64,000 nucleotides of DNA from positions 10,032,907-10,096,906 of the forward strand of contig NC_053118.1 in the NCBI RefSeq assembly GCF_010015445.1. Direction: 5' to 3'. A model generated the notes under the pieces. It was not told the DNA's origin, searched no databases, and saw nothing but the letters and a program-made list of their open reading frames with translations. Position numbers and translations under genes: made by a program. Source of the stretch: Perca fluviatilis. Taxonomy: Eukaryota > Chordata > Actinopteri > Perciformes > Percidae. Positions 46,471 to 59,324 of this stretch are shown piece by piece (the first letter of the stretch is position 1; every line of letters begins with the position of its first letter).

Positions 46471-47222
46471 ATGCTGATTTAAAGCATCTACTAACTTATT
46501 ACTTAACTAGACGGCTCATAATGATTACCTTTTTTGGCTCATGTCCCTGAGACGTTGATGAATCTCTGAGAGAGGTACTACGGACCATCATTTTAGACAA
46601 TATTCAGGACTTTTATAACTTAATTCTCTTCATGTGAAGAGTAGACAAAGGGCTGCTTTGAATGAAATACAAACTGAGCAATAGTGATGTCCTGAACCAA
46701 TCTGAAGGATCGGTATCTCGGCTGATCACAGCATATTTGAAGGGATTGTATCGGCTGAAATAAAACCAATTATATGGTGATGCTTTCTTAACTATTCTCT
46801 TCTTGGTTATTTTAACACCTCTGCCTAGTGTCGGAAATCTGCTCTCCTGTAAGACAGCCAATAACAAAAAACATAGAATAACACCAGGCGTACAATTTGA
46901 GCAATCACCTCTCAATGCATGGTGGTGCAGCCAACTCAGTTTTATTTTATTTATTTCATTGAGATTAAGAATCTCAATGAAAGATTAAAAATCCCTTTTT
47001 CAAGATTGTCCTGGCCAAAAACGCAGCACTCCAATCACACATACAAAGAACTCAAAAACATTAAAAACATTAAACAACTGAATCTGCAAATATTTCCCAA
47101 GGTCAGCCACAATCATAAATGCATCAGGCAAAACATATAATTTGACATCCTCTTAAAAGTGACCAATGAGGCCAGCTCATTTCTGTAACTTTCTGTAACT
47201 TGTTCCAGGTTATGGGAGCAGC

Positions 47223-47680
47223 TACTCTCACTTTGCCAGACCTTCCTCCACAGCGCTGCGCAGGAAGGTCTGGCTTTTCCACACAGCATTCCGGGATGGG
47301 AGAAAAACGTGCTCTGGTTTATTGGCATTTCTTTAAACCAATCACAATTGTCTTGGGTGGCGCTAAGCACCGGACGCAATAATGGTGCCTCTGCAAAATA
47401 GCCTCTATAGGGAACTTGTTTCGGTGGAACGTGTACATTCAAAAGTTGTTTTAGTCGTGCAACAGAAAACTCTGATTAGACAGATAGTCTAGTTAGCTGT
47501 CTGGATTTACCCTGCAGAGATCTGAGGAGCAGTTAACCATAGTCCCCAGAAATCCACCAGAGTTTAGAACGCCAACACAAAGAAAGTGGAGGGTGTCGGA
47601 CACCTGGCCGAAAAGAGTGACATTGTATTTCTGGCGGCACCGGCGCAATCCCAGAAGTGGAACGTCGTGAATATAGACTA
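47223..47680. mobile_element. Mutator-like MITE, copy 2
   Basis: Ends tactctcactttgccagacc and ...gaatatagacta. The sequence GGGAGCAGC occurs at 47214-47222 and 47682-47690, a perfect 9-bp repeat offset by one base on the right. The interior is closely similar to 35006-35468 in the same orientation. No coding potential. Confidence 0.65.
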
Positions 47681-48696
47681 GGGGAGCAGCAAACTTAAAA
47701 GCTTTTTTTCCCAGTTCAGTTCTGACCTTTTGGAACAGACAGCAAGAAAAGATCCTGATACCCAAGATTGTACTATTTAGTCTGGTGAAGGTCAAAAGGT
47801 AGGAGGGAAGTAGACCCAAAATAGCCTTGTAAATAAAGATATGCCACTGTTAAAGTCTACAGTGTTGACAGAGAAGACTATCCACCATGTTCATACAGTG
47901 CACAATGGTGAGTGAGGCAGTCAATGAGATGTTTTTTTTTCTGTTGAGTGGTTAGCTAACCCTAACCCAATTGGGTTGTTAAGGTAATTAAGTACTGAGC
48001 AGCAGATGAAGTCCATTTTTTTGTTATTGTGGAGACTTATGGAACGTGTGAATTCAACCTCAGATCTCCTAGAGAGAAACCCCCCCCCGCATGCTAGGGT
48101 TTACTTTACAGTTGTAGGGAAGAGGATGGATTTATTACAAAGAGGCCCAAGAAAGAGGGATGAAAGCTGTGGATTGAGCATATATTTAGTGAGAGAACCT
48201 GGCTCCTCCAGCTCAGAGGGAAACAGAGATTGGTAGATCCCGCCTGAAAGACTGCGAAGGTTCGGAAAACATGCATATCTGTTAAATCCAAAAGAGTTGG
48301 GATTTGAAAGATTGCGCAGCTTAGAGTTAAAGTTTATAAGCCTTGTGGGACTTGTGAATAGAGAAAAGGAAAGGTTGGGGTTTGGTGTGTGTAGGGGGTG
48401 GTGGTGCTGGTGGCAGCAGTCGGGTTTAGTTCTAAGAAATGAGGCCAATTCCAGCTAATCTAAAGGTGTATTAAAGTTGCATTTCTATCAGGTCATGTGA
48501 AAAGATTTCCCAAAGAGAATGATTAGTCAAGATTCGCAGCAGCTCTGCAGCACTCCACTGTCTCTCTTTCACTAAACCTTCAACACTTTCTCTCCCTCAT
48601 CCCTCCATTCGACTGTGTTAGTGACACATTGACACAAAGTGGAAAGGACTGTCCACATTTAACATTAGGCCGTAACTGTGTCTCCTCAAAAAACTC

Positions 48697-48800
48697 CTTT
48701 TTTTTTTTTTTTCCCTTTTTTTTTTGGGGGGGGGGGGGGGGAAACTTTTCCTCACAACTTCTTTCTTCTTGCCTTTTTGTTGGGGGGGAGGGGGGGCTTG
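48697..48800. repeat. Poly-T/poly-G low-complexity stretch
   Basis: T runs (48697-48724), G16 (48726-48741) and further G runs to 48798. Potential G-quadruplex on the + strand; also a place where assembly errors are likely. Confidence 0.8.
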
Positions 48801-49708
48801 ACTTCAACCACTTTCAAAGTGTATGGAGGGAAGGCAGTATTGCATCAAGAGCGTATCTATTGTTAGACACGTTCCATTTTGAGGCCTTCATCATGGTCAT
48901 CATGGTCATTATACAAACTCATTTCAAGCACCGGAAACAATTCGTACAACACATCATAAGATAAGGTTTGTTTTCAAAAGAGATTTCAAAATCAACGTTT
49001 CAGCTTTAGCGCCATATTATCTCTTTACACGTTGCTCTAGAAAAAAAATTGGGCGACATCATACGGAAAGCTATGTGAAAATGCCCTCAGACCACAGAGG
49101 GTTGAACACTGTTGCTCTCTCTAAACCGTTTTGGGATTTATTGCAACCCAAAATGACAATATTTTCTTGTTTTTGTATTAAGAAACTTTGACCATTTTGA
49201 ATGTCATTTTGCGGTTATTTTTAAAATGTGCATGTCAGCTGTAAAAAATGTTATTTATCCACCACAATATTGCTGGGAATACAAATAGTTTACCTAGTAA
49301 TGTCATGAAAAATGTGTGGCTTTGGCTGTTATTTTAGTCGGTAAATATGACCAATTTCTGGGCAATGTTGTCAGCAGCTGGAAATTGGGAAGAGCTGTAA
49401 CCTTTTTTTGGCAGTGAATTGAGTCTAAACAGAAATATTACTTCCCAGAATGTTGGAGTGCTGCCAACAAGCTCACTTATCCAAGTGACCAGTTTAGGTA
49501 TTGGATTAAAGGTATTTCAGTTTTGGTACCGTTAAAGGTGTAATATGTAATATTGTATGTAATACTGGCAGCTAGCGGTTAAAATAGTTACTGCACTACC
49601 AATTCAAAATACTGGACAGTCGTTTCCCCCGCTCCCTCCTGCCCAGACTCAAAGTTCACGGGGGTTGCCAGGCTGAGACCGCAGCATTCACAACAATGTT
49701 GCTAGACG

Positions 49709-50058
49709 CTTTTCTCAGATAGCCAGACATTACTTCACAGCACAGCAGAGTAGCTAACGTTAGATGCTAGTCTCACATAGCCAGACATTACTCCACAGCA
49801 CAGCAGAGTAGCTAACGTTAGATGCTAGTCTCACATAGCCAGACATTACTTCACAGCACAGCAGAGTAGCTAACGTTAGATGCTAGTCTCACATAGCCAG
49901 ACATTACTTCACAGCACAGCAGAGTAGCTAACGTTAGATGCTAGTCTCACATAGCCAGACATTACTTCACAGCACAGCAGAGTAGCTAACGTTAGATGCT
50001 AGTCTCACATAGCCAGACATTACTCCACAGCACAGCGGAGTAGCTAACGTTATGCTGG
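49709..50058. repeat. 58-bp minisatellite, about 6 copies
   Basis: The anchor tagctaacgt recurs at 49751, 49809, 49867, 49925, 49983 and 50041, exactly 58 bp apart. Each unit includes tagatgctagtctcacatag, ccagacattact and cacagcacagcagag. Units differ by only one or two bases (actt/actc; cagcag/cagcgg), implying recent expansion. Confidence 0.92.
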
Positions 50059-50872
50059 CTATATCGACAGTTCTAAAAGCCCGTGCTCACGCGGAGCCAC
50101 AGATACACCACGCGGAGCTCTGTAACCAACTGACAGACACACTTTTTCGGCTTAAAATTACAGTATGAACCGCTAAAAACACAACAACCTCACCGTCCTC
50201 TCCACACGCCAGTCAGGCACACTTCCTCGGCTTAGAATTACAATACGAAACGCTAAAAATACCACTGCCTTGCCGACGGAACACACTTCATTGGCTTAGA
50301 ATTACGGCAACAATCGCTAAACACACTGCAAACTCATAGTCCTCTCTTTCCGATTTACAGCCCCCCTCTCGTGGCTTAAAATAACTCACCGTTGTCGGCT
50401 CAAGCTGCTGAACTACACGTTGTAAACAGCCATGGGCTGCTTGCCTGGTCCTCCCGGTAACGTTAGCAGTTAACAGGGTTAGCATGGCGGCGTTAGCCAG
50501 GACCAGTCACTTTACTGGCTGTGTCTCAATTGTTTTTGCAAGTAACCAACTCGGGTACTCTAGCTATATAATTCAATGCGAGTACACAAATGTTGAAATG
50601 ACATAAAATGCCCGTCCCTAGTGGCTGTGATAAATTAGCCTGAAGCTAATGCTTACCTGTTCAGGAGGAAATAAGCCAATTCTGCGTCCTTTTGGGATCC
50701 AAGCTGTCTCCATCTTTCAAATACATCTCCAATATTTACCAGGGGGTTGTTACGTCTCTGGTCACGCAACTGTTAGAAACATGCCGTTTACTTTTTTTTT
50801 TTTAGGTCCGGTAGAATCTATCTCCATTGATCCTGTTCGTTAGTTTGCTGCTTTCATGGCTGTAAGCTGTAA

Positions 50873-50879
<7 letters not shown>

Positions 50880-50926
<47 letters not shown>
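50880..50926. repeat. Poly(A) run, 47 nt
   Basis: Uninterrupted A47 in the right part of the TTAA element. It could be the tail of a retroposon, but no body was recognised. Confidence 0.9.
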
Positions 50927-50928
<2 letters not shown>

Positions 50929-51571
50929 TAATATCTGATGAGGCATTGGTGTCATTTTTGGATTTATTACAGTACAAATATTACATATTGGACCTTTAAA
51001 TGTGTTAATATGACGCGGCTTACCCATGAGCGGGTTACCCATAACACCCTTCTCCGTGTAGACCCTTGAGACCTTTTCCCTGGAGAGGTAGTGGATGTTT
51101 GGAGCAAGTCACTTTACATTTGGCATATTGATTGAAGAAAATGTGGATTGAGGGGTTGTTATTTCTGTAAGTCGGTTTACAACAACCTGAACATCTGTGT
51201 GGATCGCAGCCACGCTTCTTTTTTTTGGGCTCTGGCACAGGAAGAAAATGTCCAATTCTAATCCCACCTACAACGCTCTGATTTGCTCAGTTGTTTCTCT
51301 AAACAAGGAAACAATAAGCAACACTCCAGATCCCTTTAAATCACTTCCCAACATCAGAGATGTGGCCAGTGATTCAGAGACAGGGTAGGGTAGCAGAAAA
51401 CTGCAGTGACTGGTGAAAATCACAAGCCTTCTTAGTTGAATCCTTTTTTGAGGAAAACTTGAAGGGATTTAAAAAAATAATGCGAGGTTTCACAAATTAT
51501 GAAAATCAGTTTATTCTTGCAAAGACCGGAATCACCAATTCTTGGAAGGAATTTATCCCGTTACAAGAATG

Positions 51572-52608
51572 TAGGGCTGAAACGATTCCTCGAATAATTA
51601 GATGACAAAAAATCCTCGATGCAAAATGACTTGCCTCGAAGAAATCAATGTTACCAACGTTGTATCACTGACGGGCGGTGTTTCCGCACGGAGCATTATT
51701 ACTGTCGCACACCAGCACGGCTCAATGCTCAGTCTGCTGCTGGCGACACATGCCAGAGCGTAAATAGCGAGGGGCTAAGGGACAGGCTGGAGAAAACGAC
51801 AGAAAGTGTCCAAAGTTTGGAATCAGTTCAAACATACAGTGTGTCTACTGCAAAATCAAACTAGCTTACCACGATAATAGCACGACGTCAGTGCTTTAGC
51901 ATCTCAAAACAAGAAAACATGGAGTCTAACTTAATCATCCATTCCACGAAGAGGACCGACAAAAGTAAATCACAGTCGTATGGACGATGGAACTACACCA
52001 AACACAACAGCTACTAAAATCAAAGACAAGAAAATACGTAGCTAGTGGTGACCACGATCTGATCTAAAGAGCTGACGCGTTGACTATCCCTTCGGAAAAA
52101 CAGCTGATTGTTGCGCATCTCTCTCTCTCTCTCTCTCTCCCTCGAAACAGCTGATCAACGATCTAATAGCATAAGTGTAACAGAGCTGTGTGACATTATA
52201 ATCAAATATATAAATGAAAATAGGTTGAGTATAACTAATATTTACATATAGGCCTACTGTATATACAGATCAGTCTCAGGTTGAAACTTGTAGTTCTGAA
52301 AGTTAAGTTGCACAACTTAATGTAATGTTTGTGTATGTTTAATGTATGCCTTAGTTTGAGGTTGATATTTGAAAAAAAAAAGATTTAAAAACAATGTAAT
52401 ATGGCACTTAAATGCACTTAATGTTTAGTTTTTTGAGAGATGATATTGTAAGCAATGTAGGCAATAAAAATGTTGCTTTTTTCCGAAAATGTTGCTTTTT
52501 TTCCCCTAGTTTTGGTTGTTTAAAAACGGAAAAAAAATGTATCCGATTAATCGATCGATAAAGTGCTAGATTAATCGATTACAAAAAGAATCGATAGCTG
52601 CAGCCCTA
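51572..52608 (+). mobile_element. hAT element, internally deleted, with BED-finger relic
   Basis: 1037-bp element. Ends tagggctgaaacgatt and, reverse-complemented, tagggctgcagctatc. Flanked by CAAGAATG (51564-51571) and AAAGAATG (52609-52616), 7 of 8. 51820-51920 encodes KVWNQF and, after a +1 shift, CVYCKIKLAYHDNSTTSVL, then a stop and HLKTRKH. This is a BED zinc finger (C-x2-C at 51840-51851, H-x5-H at 51900-51920). The DDE domain is missing. Subterminal ends are rich in aatcgatt motifs. Confidence 0.8.
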
Positions 52609-52889
52609 AAAGAATGGGTTGGAGTTGAAACCCAGCAGAAACAAGAGGTTTGTCTGTTCGGCAGTTGTATTTAAGTAATATTTGAACAGGCTACTATACC
52701 TTTCTACCAGTCTACAAGGACTTAAGTGTTTGATTTTTCCCACTCCTCGTAATGCCCAACATCATCCTCTGAACAGAAGAAAGAAGCCATTATCATAGAA
52801 ATTACCGTTACTGTAATGTCTTCTCATATTTGGGTTATTATATTCTCAGGAGGACTGGACATAAGGACACACACGCACCCACAACCGCG

Positions 52890-52891
<2 letters not shown>

Positions 52892-52952
<61 letters not shown>

Positions 52953-52961
52953 ACACACACA
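52892..52961. repeat. (CA)n microsatellite
   Basis: About 34 CA units with one ct interruption. Confidence 0.95.
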
Positions 52962-54690
52962 GACGGACGGACACGGTTGTACATGACAATGTGGCATTGA
53001 GAAGGTTTTCATCACAGTTTGGTTAGTTGTTCATTTATCGCAATCTAGTAAATGTCTTTCACTAACGTCCCCACTCCATCTTTCTCCCACCAACCTCTCC
53101 CTCCCACATCGTCCTCTCGTCATGGCTGCGATAGTTACCATGGAAACAGAAAGGGTTTGGAGGGATGGTGCCATGTGGATGCCAGTGTGCGGGGTGGGTG
53201 GCATCCTGGGACTTGCAGGCCCTATTCCTTCTCTGTCCAGAGAAGAAATATCAGTTAATGACATCCAAGAAGGGGATGCCTCACAGCTAGACAGTTCCTT
53301 GTAACTGGAGAACGAGCGGAGTGTTTGTGTGTGTCATGTTTCCTGGTAAAGTCAAGTCACACGCGGAGAATTTGAAATAGATGGCTGATGTGTTTCAGCC
53401 AATTGTGTCCTCATAATATTGGGTTTCAAAGACGGAGCACTAAAGGATAAAACAAAGTGTAAAGGCAAAATGCAACTCAAAAACATGTCATTACTTAAAC
53501 GTCAGGTTGTGTTGAGCCACGGCACCTTCTGTAAAGATCCTGAATTTGTCTTATTTAGTTGACCGCTTGTGAGATAGACTCACACAGCAGTATGAGTAAT
53601 TATTATTAAGTGCTGAAAGTTAGCGCGTCTGTAATGGCCCGTGTAGTGCAAGGCTGCACATCCATGCTGACCCTACCACTGAGCAAAGAGCTCATCACTC
53701 CCACTACACTCATTAAATTAACATAAAATGTGTTAAGGGAATATCATGTAAAGGGAAATTTCAAATTATGTCCAGTTACCTCTTTGTTTTAGAAGCAAAC
53801 ACTTAAATATGCAGAGCCATGCATGTGAAAAAAAGAGGAAAGAAAAGGAAATTGTGCTCTCATATTACTCTTTTATGCTCGTGAATTATTTAATTGACTC
53901 ACTTATTCTTCATTATTTAATTTGTGCTATCAAACTAATAATTGGGCATTAAATTACTTTTCTTACTACATAACGTTTAACATATGTACAAAGTACAGTA
54001 TGTCCGTCCAAAGTCAAATGAAAATTGCATTGAATCCAAGTATCTCATTTAAAATAGATGCTCCATGGCCCTGACAGCTTTTGGCCCTTTGTTCCATTAG
54101 ACTACACTGGGTAACTATATATCTTCACATGATTGATAGCAGCTGAAGCTAGCTAGAAAGTATGACAAAACTGGAATTTATTGAATGTGCACAATCTGTC
54201 TTGATAAATGGCACTCCCTAAAATCCACATTCAAGAAATATCGAATCATCGTAGCAAGCTTTCTTGTAAATGCTGCAGGAAATGTCACTGGTGTCATACG
54301 GTGTATGGTGAACATGTCTCAGCCATAGAATTGGCAAAGGGGAATAAATAGGACATTCATCTACATACCTGCCAGGCAGCGGCACTAATGTAAAAAATGT
54401 TTTCTACGTCCACCACATCAAAATAAGCCTGACGATAAATCATCAATATGCAGTTTCTGCCTGAGGCCAATGTTACGTTCAAGAACCTAGAGTAGCCTTT
54501 GGAAAACAAAAATGTAGAAGAAGCCACTTGTTGCTCTCAAAAAAAGTCTTTATAGTTTTCCAAATACCAGTTAATACATCAATTATATGTGCAAATCAGT
54601 GAATAGTGGATAAAAGAAATGCCACATTTTATTACCTATTAATCCAGACAAACAAATATTTTGTGAACGAACAACAAATTAATCGAATAG

Positions 54691-54708
54691 TGTGTGTGTG
54701 TGTGTGTG

Positions 54709-54747
<39 letters not shown>
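54691..54747. repeat. Compound (TG)n(TA)n microsatellite
   Basis: Nine TG units passing into about 17 TA units. Confidence 0.9.
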
Positions 54748-54750
<3 letters not shown>

Positions 54751-56445
54751 TTATGTAAATTTGACCAAAAAAGAGGCATGGATGTTATGGGTTATCTGTC
54801 TCAAGCTATTTTCACGCCTCTAGAGGTTGATGTTTTTATTGCTTACTAGAGTAAGCAGTATTGGGCTCAGTAGGAAATCAATCCAAAAATGGGCACATTT
54901 TGACACCATCTTGATTTCATAAAAACGTTCTCTTTCTTCCTCTTTATTTGAACATATCCAGTTTCCCACTATGCCTGGCGCTCTTTAGTTTAGCAATGAA
55001 TTAATAAAAAAGACTAGTTCTTACAGCCTATTAGGTTGTTTTTCTGTACCAGTTCATGAAGCCATTCTCTGATTAAATTGTCACCTTTAAGAAACCGTAA
55101 CGTATTCTGCGAAACACTAAGAATCAGTGGATTGAGATGATTGATTTCAGTCCTGCTGGGATGGACTGATGAATAGGCTAAATAACACCGTCCAGCCAAA
55201 CAATGGCATGTTTGCTCTGCACCTCCTTGTGTGTGTATTTGTGAGGCAATTAAGAAAGCTCTTTGGCCTGTGCTCCATTTGCCAGAGCCTCCATTTAGAT
55301 TAACCAGCAGCTCCAATTAGGAGCAGGCGCTTCCTTTCCTGTGAGCACGCCAGCCTCTAATGGCTGGATAGATTGATTTAAATGCAAACTAGAGAGGATT
55401 TAATGAACTGCTTTTACAGAAAGGGTTTAATAGGAATTTGCACACCCACAGACAGGTTGCCAAACAGTTCATACACCATTAATTATGCATTGTAGTGTTT
55501 TTTTCTTGAAAAGAGAGAATAAAATTGCAAATGGAATTATAGGCACTAAGCAATGCACAAAGAAGGCGTCTGTTGTCATTTGATACAGGTGAGATGTTTT
55601 GATACTGTTGAATGTAGTTAAGAGGGATGCCAAAATAAAAGCAGATGCCATAGAACGTAGGCTGACTGTTGATCTTATCAGCCAAACACCACAGAATCAA
55701 ACATGACAATTATTGTGGATGTAATGGATCATAGACTGACCGTGATTTACATCTGGTGAACACTGTACAACTATTGTAAGCCAGCACACAAGATGTGGGT
55801 AATGTTATGTGCCATGTTATAATGGTGTTGATGATTTAGGTGCTTCTATCTGCATTGTAATGAGCACAGCTATGGGCAATTGGGCATTGATGAGCCATGA
55901 ATCTGACAGCATTCGGGAGGGATTTTGGTTGTGTTGCTCTGGGTTTTACAGCCTGTGTCGTTCAGTTAAGTGAGCAGAAAATGTATCTCAGCAATACAAT
56001 AATCTCTATGTTTGATAAAAACGAATTTTAGGACCGTATACATAAACGTCTGGCAACCACACGCAAAGGGTATTGCTGCTAGTGATTATCTATTTTTGGA
56101 CAACCTTTTAAAAGAGTATTCAGGGAATTTAATATTGGACTTCCGTAAAGTTAAGAGACTCACAAGAGACATAATTAAAAGTGGTCTAAATCTGAGCAGC
56201 TGAGGCCGAGATACTCTAACTTTTAGTCCCTAGTTTGGTTTAAATGAGATGTGGTCGCTTTTTTCAAATCTTTCCTCAATCAATATTCATATACTACACT
56301 ACACACATAGTGTTATTTGTTGTAATTGTTCCTCTTGTCCATACTTCAGTGTTAAGAGATGAGGGACAAAATCCACATTCTGTGCTAAAATGCATTCTTA
56401 TGTTCAGTCAAAGTTGATATGATGCTTCGGCAGTATATATAAGAC

Positions 56446-56952
56446 CATGGGTGTCAAACTCATTTTAGTTCATGGGAGCCCACTTTTTACTGGTCCGGCC
56501 CATAATAACCGATTAATAACACATTTGTCCAATCTTTCAGTTTAAAAGGGGTACAAGTACATAAGGAACAATATATTTTCAAAACACATAATGAACAGCC
56601 TGAGATATCTTAGGAACAATAAGTGCAGTTTCAACAATATGTCTCAGTTTTCAACTCTATTCGGATCAGGATGGATGTGGAAACGATATTTAGGCCTATA
56701 TGTCCGTTAGTGGTGCTGAATATTCCTTGACTAAAAGATGTTGTGAACACACCAAACACACTGGCTTTCTATTTAGGCTAAGCTATGTGAAGTTGAAAGT
56801 TCCTCAGTAGTAACTGGTCTTTCTTTTAATTAATTTTTTGACAAAGCCATTTATCGCGGCAAATATCACACTTTGCAAAGTCATCCAGTGGGCTGGATTG
56901 GACCCTTTGGCGGGCTAGTTATGGCCCTAGGGCCATATGTTTGACGCCTCTG
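56446..56952. mobile_element. hAT MITE of the tgtcaaactcattttagttc type
   Basis: Left end catgggtgtcaaactcattt; right end, reverse-complemented, cagaggcgtcaaacatatgg, similar over the outer part. Candidate target duplication TATAAGAC (56438-56445) and AATTAGAC (56953-56960), 6 of 8. The interior has ggtccggccc and gggctggattggaccctttg, as in a well-known vertebrate non-autonomous hAT family. A fragment of the family is at 31355. Confidence 0.65.
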
Positions 56953-57095
56953 AATTAGACAAAGATTTTTGAGAAAGAGTCATCTCTTTTTGGATTTGAA
57001 AAAACATTTATTATGTTTTTTTTGCTGTTTATTTTCTGTTCTTTTATTTAATGACTAACATTGATAGTGAGTAATGGTTTCATGTTTGTTTCCAG

Positions 57096-57260
57096 ATGTT
57101 GGTGACGACTCCAGAGAAGTGGGATGTTGTGACCAGGAAGAGTGTTGGAGATGTGGCTCTCTCCCAGATCGTGCGTCTCCTAATCTTGGATGAAGTTCAC
57201 CTTCTCCATGAAGACCGAGGACCAGTGCTGGAGAGCCTGGTGGCCAGGACCATCAGACAG
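57096..57260 (+). CDS. ascc3: ASCC3 internal exon 7 of 7 visible (DEVH box)
   Basis: 165-nt exon (55 codons, phase 0 both ends) between tttgtttccag and gtacgc. It reads [40 protein letters not shown] and [22 protein letters not shown] is the conserved substrate-contacting motif. DEVH at 57189-57200 is the Walker B/motif II that coordinates Mg-[15 protein letters not shown] is typical of Ski2-like proteins. The distance from the first residue of APTGAGKT to that of DEVH is 113 residues, normal for the family. The following exon, with motif III (SAT), was not found before 64000. Confidence 0.98.
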
Positions 57261-57495
57261 GTACGCCCTACCCCCTCTCTGCTTCTGAATGTCTCTATAT
57301 GTCACTCCTCTCAGCTCTGTCTGTCCTCGCTTGAAATCGTTTGAATGAGTGTATAGTTGTCAGTTTAGACTGCAAACATCTTTTAAGTAACTGAATTGAT
57401 CTTTTAGTTATAATATGCATTTCGTTTAGATAAATGCTAAATTGTAGACAATGATGACGCAGGTTTGGGCACTGTTTGAAGTTTTTTGTTACTGG

Positions 57496-57960
57496 CAGAG
57501 TTTTTCCTGGCTCAGATTGGGCCTTCGGGCATACGTACGGCAGTAAGCATGACTGGTCCGCGTACAGTAAAGGCAATGAGTCTGTGTTACCTTATTTGAC
57601 ACAAATATTTTCATTTTTCTGTTATTTCTGACAATTTGATAAACAAAATGTATATGATGCTTGAGTAAATAAAACCACAATTAACAAAACTGGTTAAAAA
57701 AAATGATATTAATATTTAAATAAATCACCGGGAGAGTCCGGTAGAGCCTGACTCTGGAGATAACACTGAGATGAGCTCTCATATTCAAGTTTGTGTTCTT
57801 CTTGTTCAACGGTTGTTTGGTGAATTGCTCTTAATCACATTTAGAGAGGATTTGAATTGCCATTTTTATTCTCAGTTCTTGTCATTTTGGCGCTGGTGAT
57901 TTTCCTTTGGGGCTGGCTAAAACCTCTTGGGGGGGGCCAAAACTTCCAGGAAAAACCTTG
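57496..57960. mobile_element. hAT-like MITE with cagagtttttcctgg ends
   Basis: Left end cagagtttttcctggctcag; right end, reverse-complemented, caaggtttttcctggaagtt (13 of 15 over the outer part). ACTGG occurs directly outside both ends (57491-57495 and 57961-57965), shorter than the 8 bp expected for hAT. Inserted 236 bp after the DEVH exon. Confidence 0.55.
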
Positions 57961-59324
57961 ACTGGTGTGTATAATTCCCAGAACCAAAACAATATTTGTC
58001 CTTACCCCACTTTTATTTGTTCATTCTACAAAAAAAAGCCAGCTGTCTGAGACACAGGAGTGTTTAATATCAACACGAGGACTTTGAGGTATTCAAAGTG
58101 TGAGGCCCCTCCAAGGAGGGCCTGCGGAATAGGTAAAAAGTGGTGTGGAGGGAGAGATGTGAGTTTGATACTGCATGAGGAGAAAGGGACAGGTGCATGC
58201 CAGTGTTCTTAAAAAAAATAAAATAAAAAAAGGTAAGTTAGTTAGGGAAGTTTGGACTGCTGATTTAGCCCGCTCACCAACACGGTCAACAGTTGCTGGA
58301 GCGGCAACACCTGCGACGCACAGCTTCTGGTGGCACTTAAGGTATTTTAAAACCCTTAGTGCCCAATTGCTTCCATTTGAATTAAAATTATACAAATCTG
58401 AATACAAGGACTTGATACACATATTTTGAGATTCGGTGTAATATACACTTTCCAAAGACTGCAAACGTGCAAACTGAGAATGGGCATGTCTCTAAATTTC
58501 CGTCCGAATCAAAGTATTCCATTGAAAGTTGTATGAATAGCCATGAGTACATTGCAAACAGGAACTCCTAATAGCTCACCAAAATGTAAACAATTAAAAG
58601 CTAAAAAAGTTGTAGCCTAAAGATAACTTGTCTGCCTGTATGGCAACATTCTACTTCCTGTTTACGTCCCCCAAAGCCCCAAAACTATTGTAACTTAGAT
58701 TATGAATATCCCCCAATAGAAGTTAGTCAATGAATAATAATAATAGGAGTTTCAGACTTTGAAAACCTGCAGTATAGAGTATAAAATCCAATGCTCACTT
58801 TTGGTACTTACAGTGACCGTTTTCGATACTCAGGACTATCGATACATGTTGATCAGTACTCAAGTTTAAAATCTATCTGTGCTTGGAATAATGCACTGAA
58901 AATGCTTATTTTTTTCCTTCCAGTACATTTTTGCCCAGTTGCAATTTTGATTTACTCTGTGTGACGAATAACATTTCAAGCTAGCTGACAGAAAGTAAGA
59001 GGCTCACAGACTGTACTTCTCATCATGATCTCCCTATTGCATTTATTCGACCCACATTATCCACAAAACCTCCCCATAGCTCTCTGTTAAACAGTCGACT
59101 GAAGGCTGGAAAATGAGACACAAAGGGAGAGAAGAGACAAGAGAGTCAGAGTTTAGGGAGAGACACAGCATGTGTGTGAGGGAGAGGGAGCAATTATTTA
59201 AACCAATGGAGTTATATGTTTAGGTATATGCATTTTGCAAATTAAAATGTTTGGGTTTTATTTGTTCCGGGGATTAAATGTATGGATTTTGTGTGTCTGT
59301 GTGTGTCTGTCAAGTCCCATTAAC

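Larger units (their letters stand above)
49536..50995. mobile_element. TTAA-target element with internal minisatellite
   Basis: 1460-bp element with TTAA at 49532-49535 and 50996-50999. Ends aggtgtaatatgtaatattg and, reverse-complemented, aggtccaatatgtaatattt match at 17 of 20. It contains a six-copy 58-bp minisatellite (49709-50058), a gcttagaattac-type repeat between 50150 and 50330, and an A47 run (50880-50926). No transposase motif recognised. Confidence 0.7.

Noticed and set aside
48697..48800. Telomere- or regulatory-type G-rich element
   Set aside because: Simple T and G homopolymer runs without a repeated hexamer; could be sequencing or assembly noise.
49709..50058. CRISPR-like array from regularly spaced repeats
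   Set aside because: The 58-bp period has no distinct spacers; whole units repeat. The genome is eukaryotic.
50880..50926. Processed pseudogene suggested by A47
   Set aside because: No coding or mRNA-like sequence precedes it and it lies inside a TTAA-bounded element.
53031..53304. Overlapping frames on both strands (60-77 residues) as a small gene
   Set aside because: No recognisable domain, no splice context and no conserved motif; chance frames in GC-richer intron.
56012..56203. 63-residue open frame as an exon of ASCC3
   Set aside because: The ASCC3 frame passes directly from 45559 to 57096 with conserved sequence on both sides, so no exon is missing between them.
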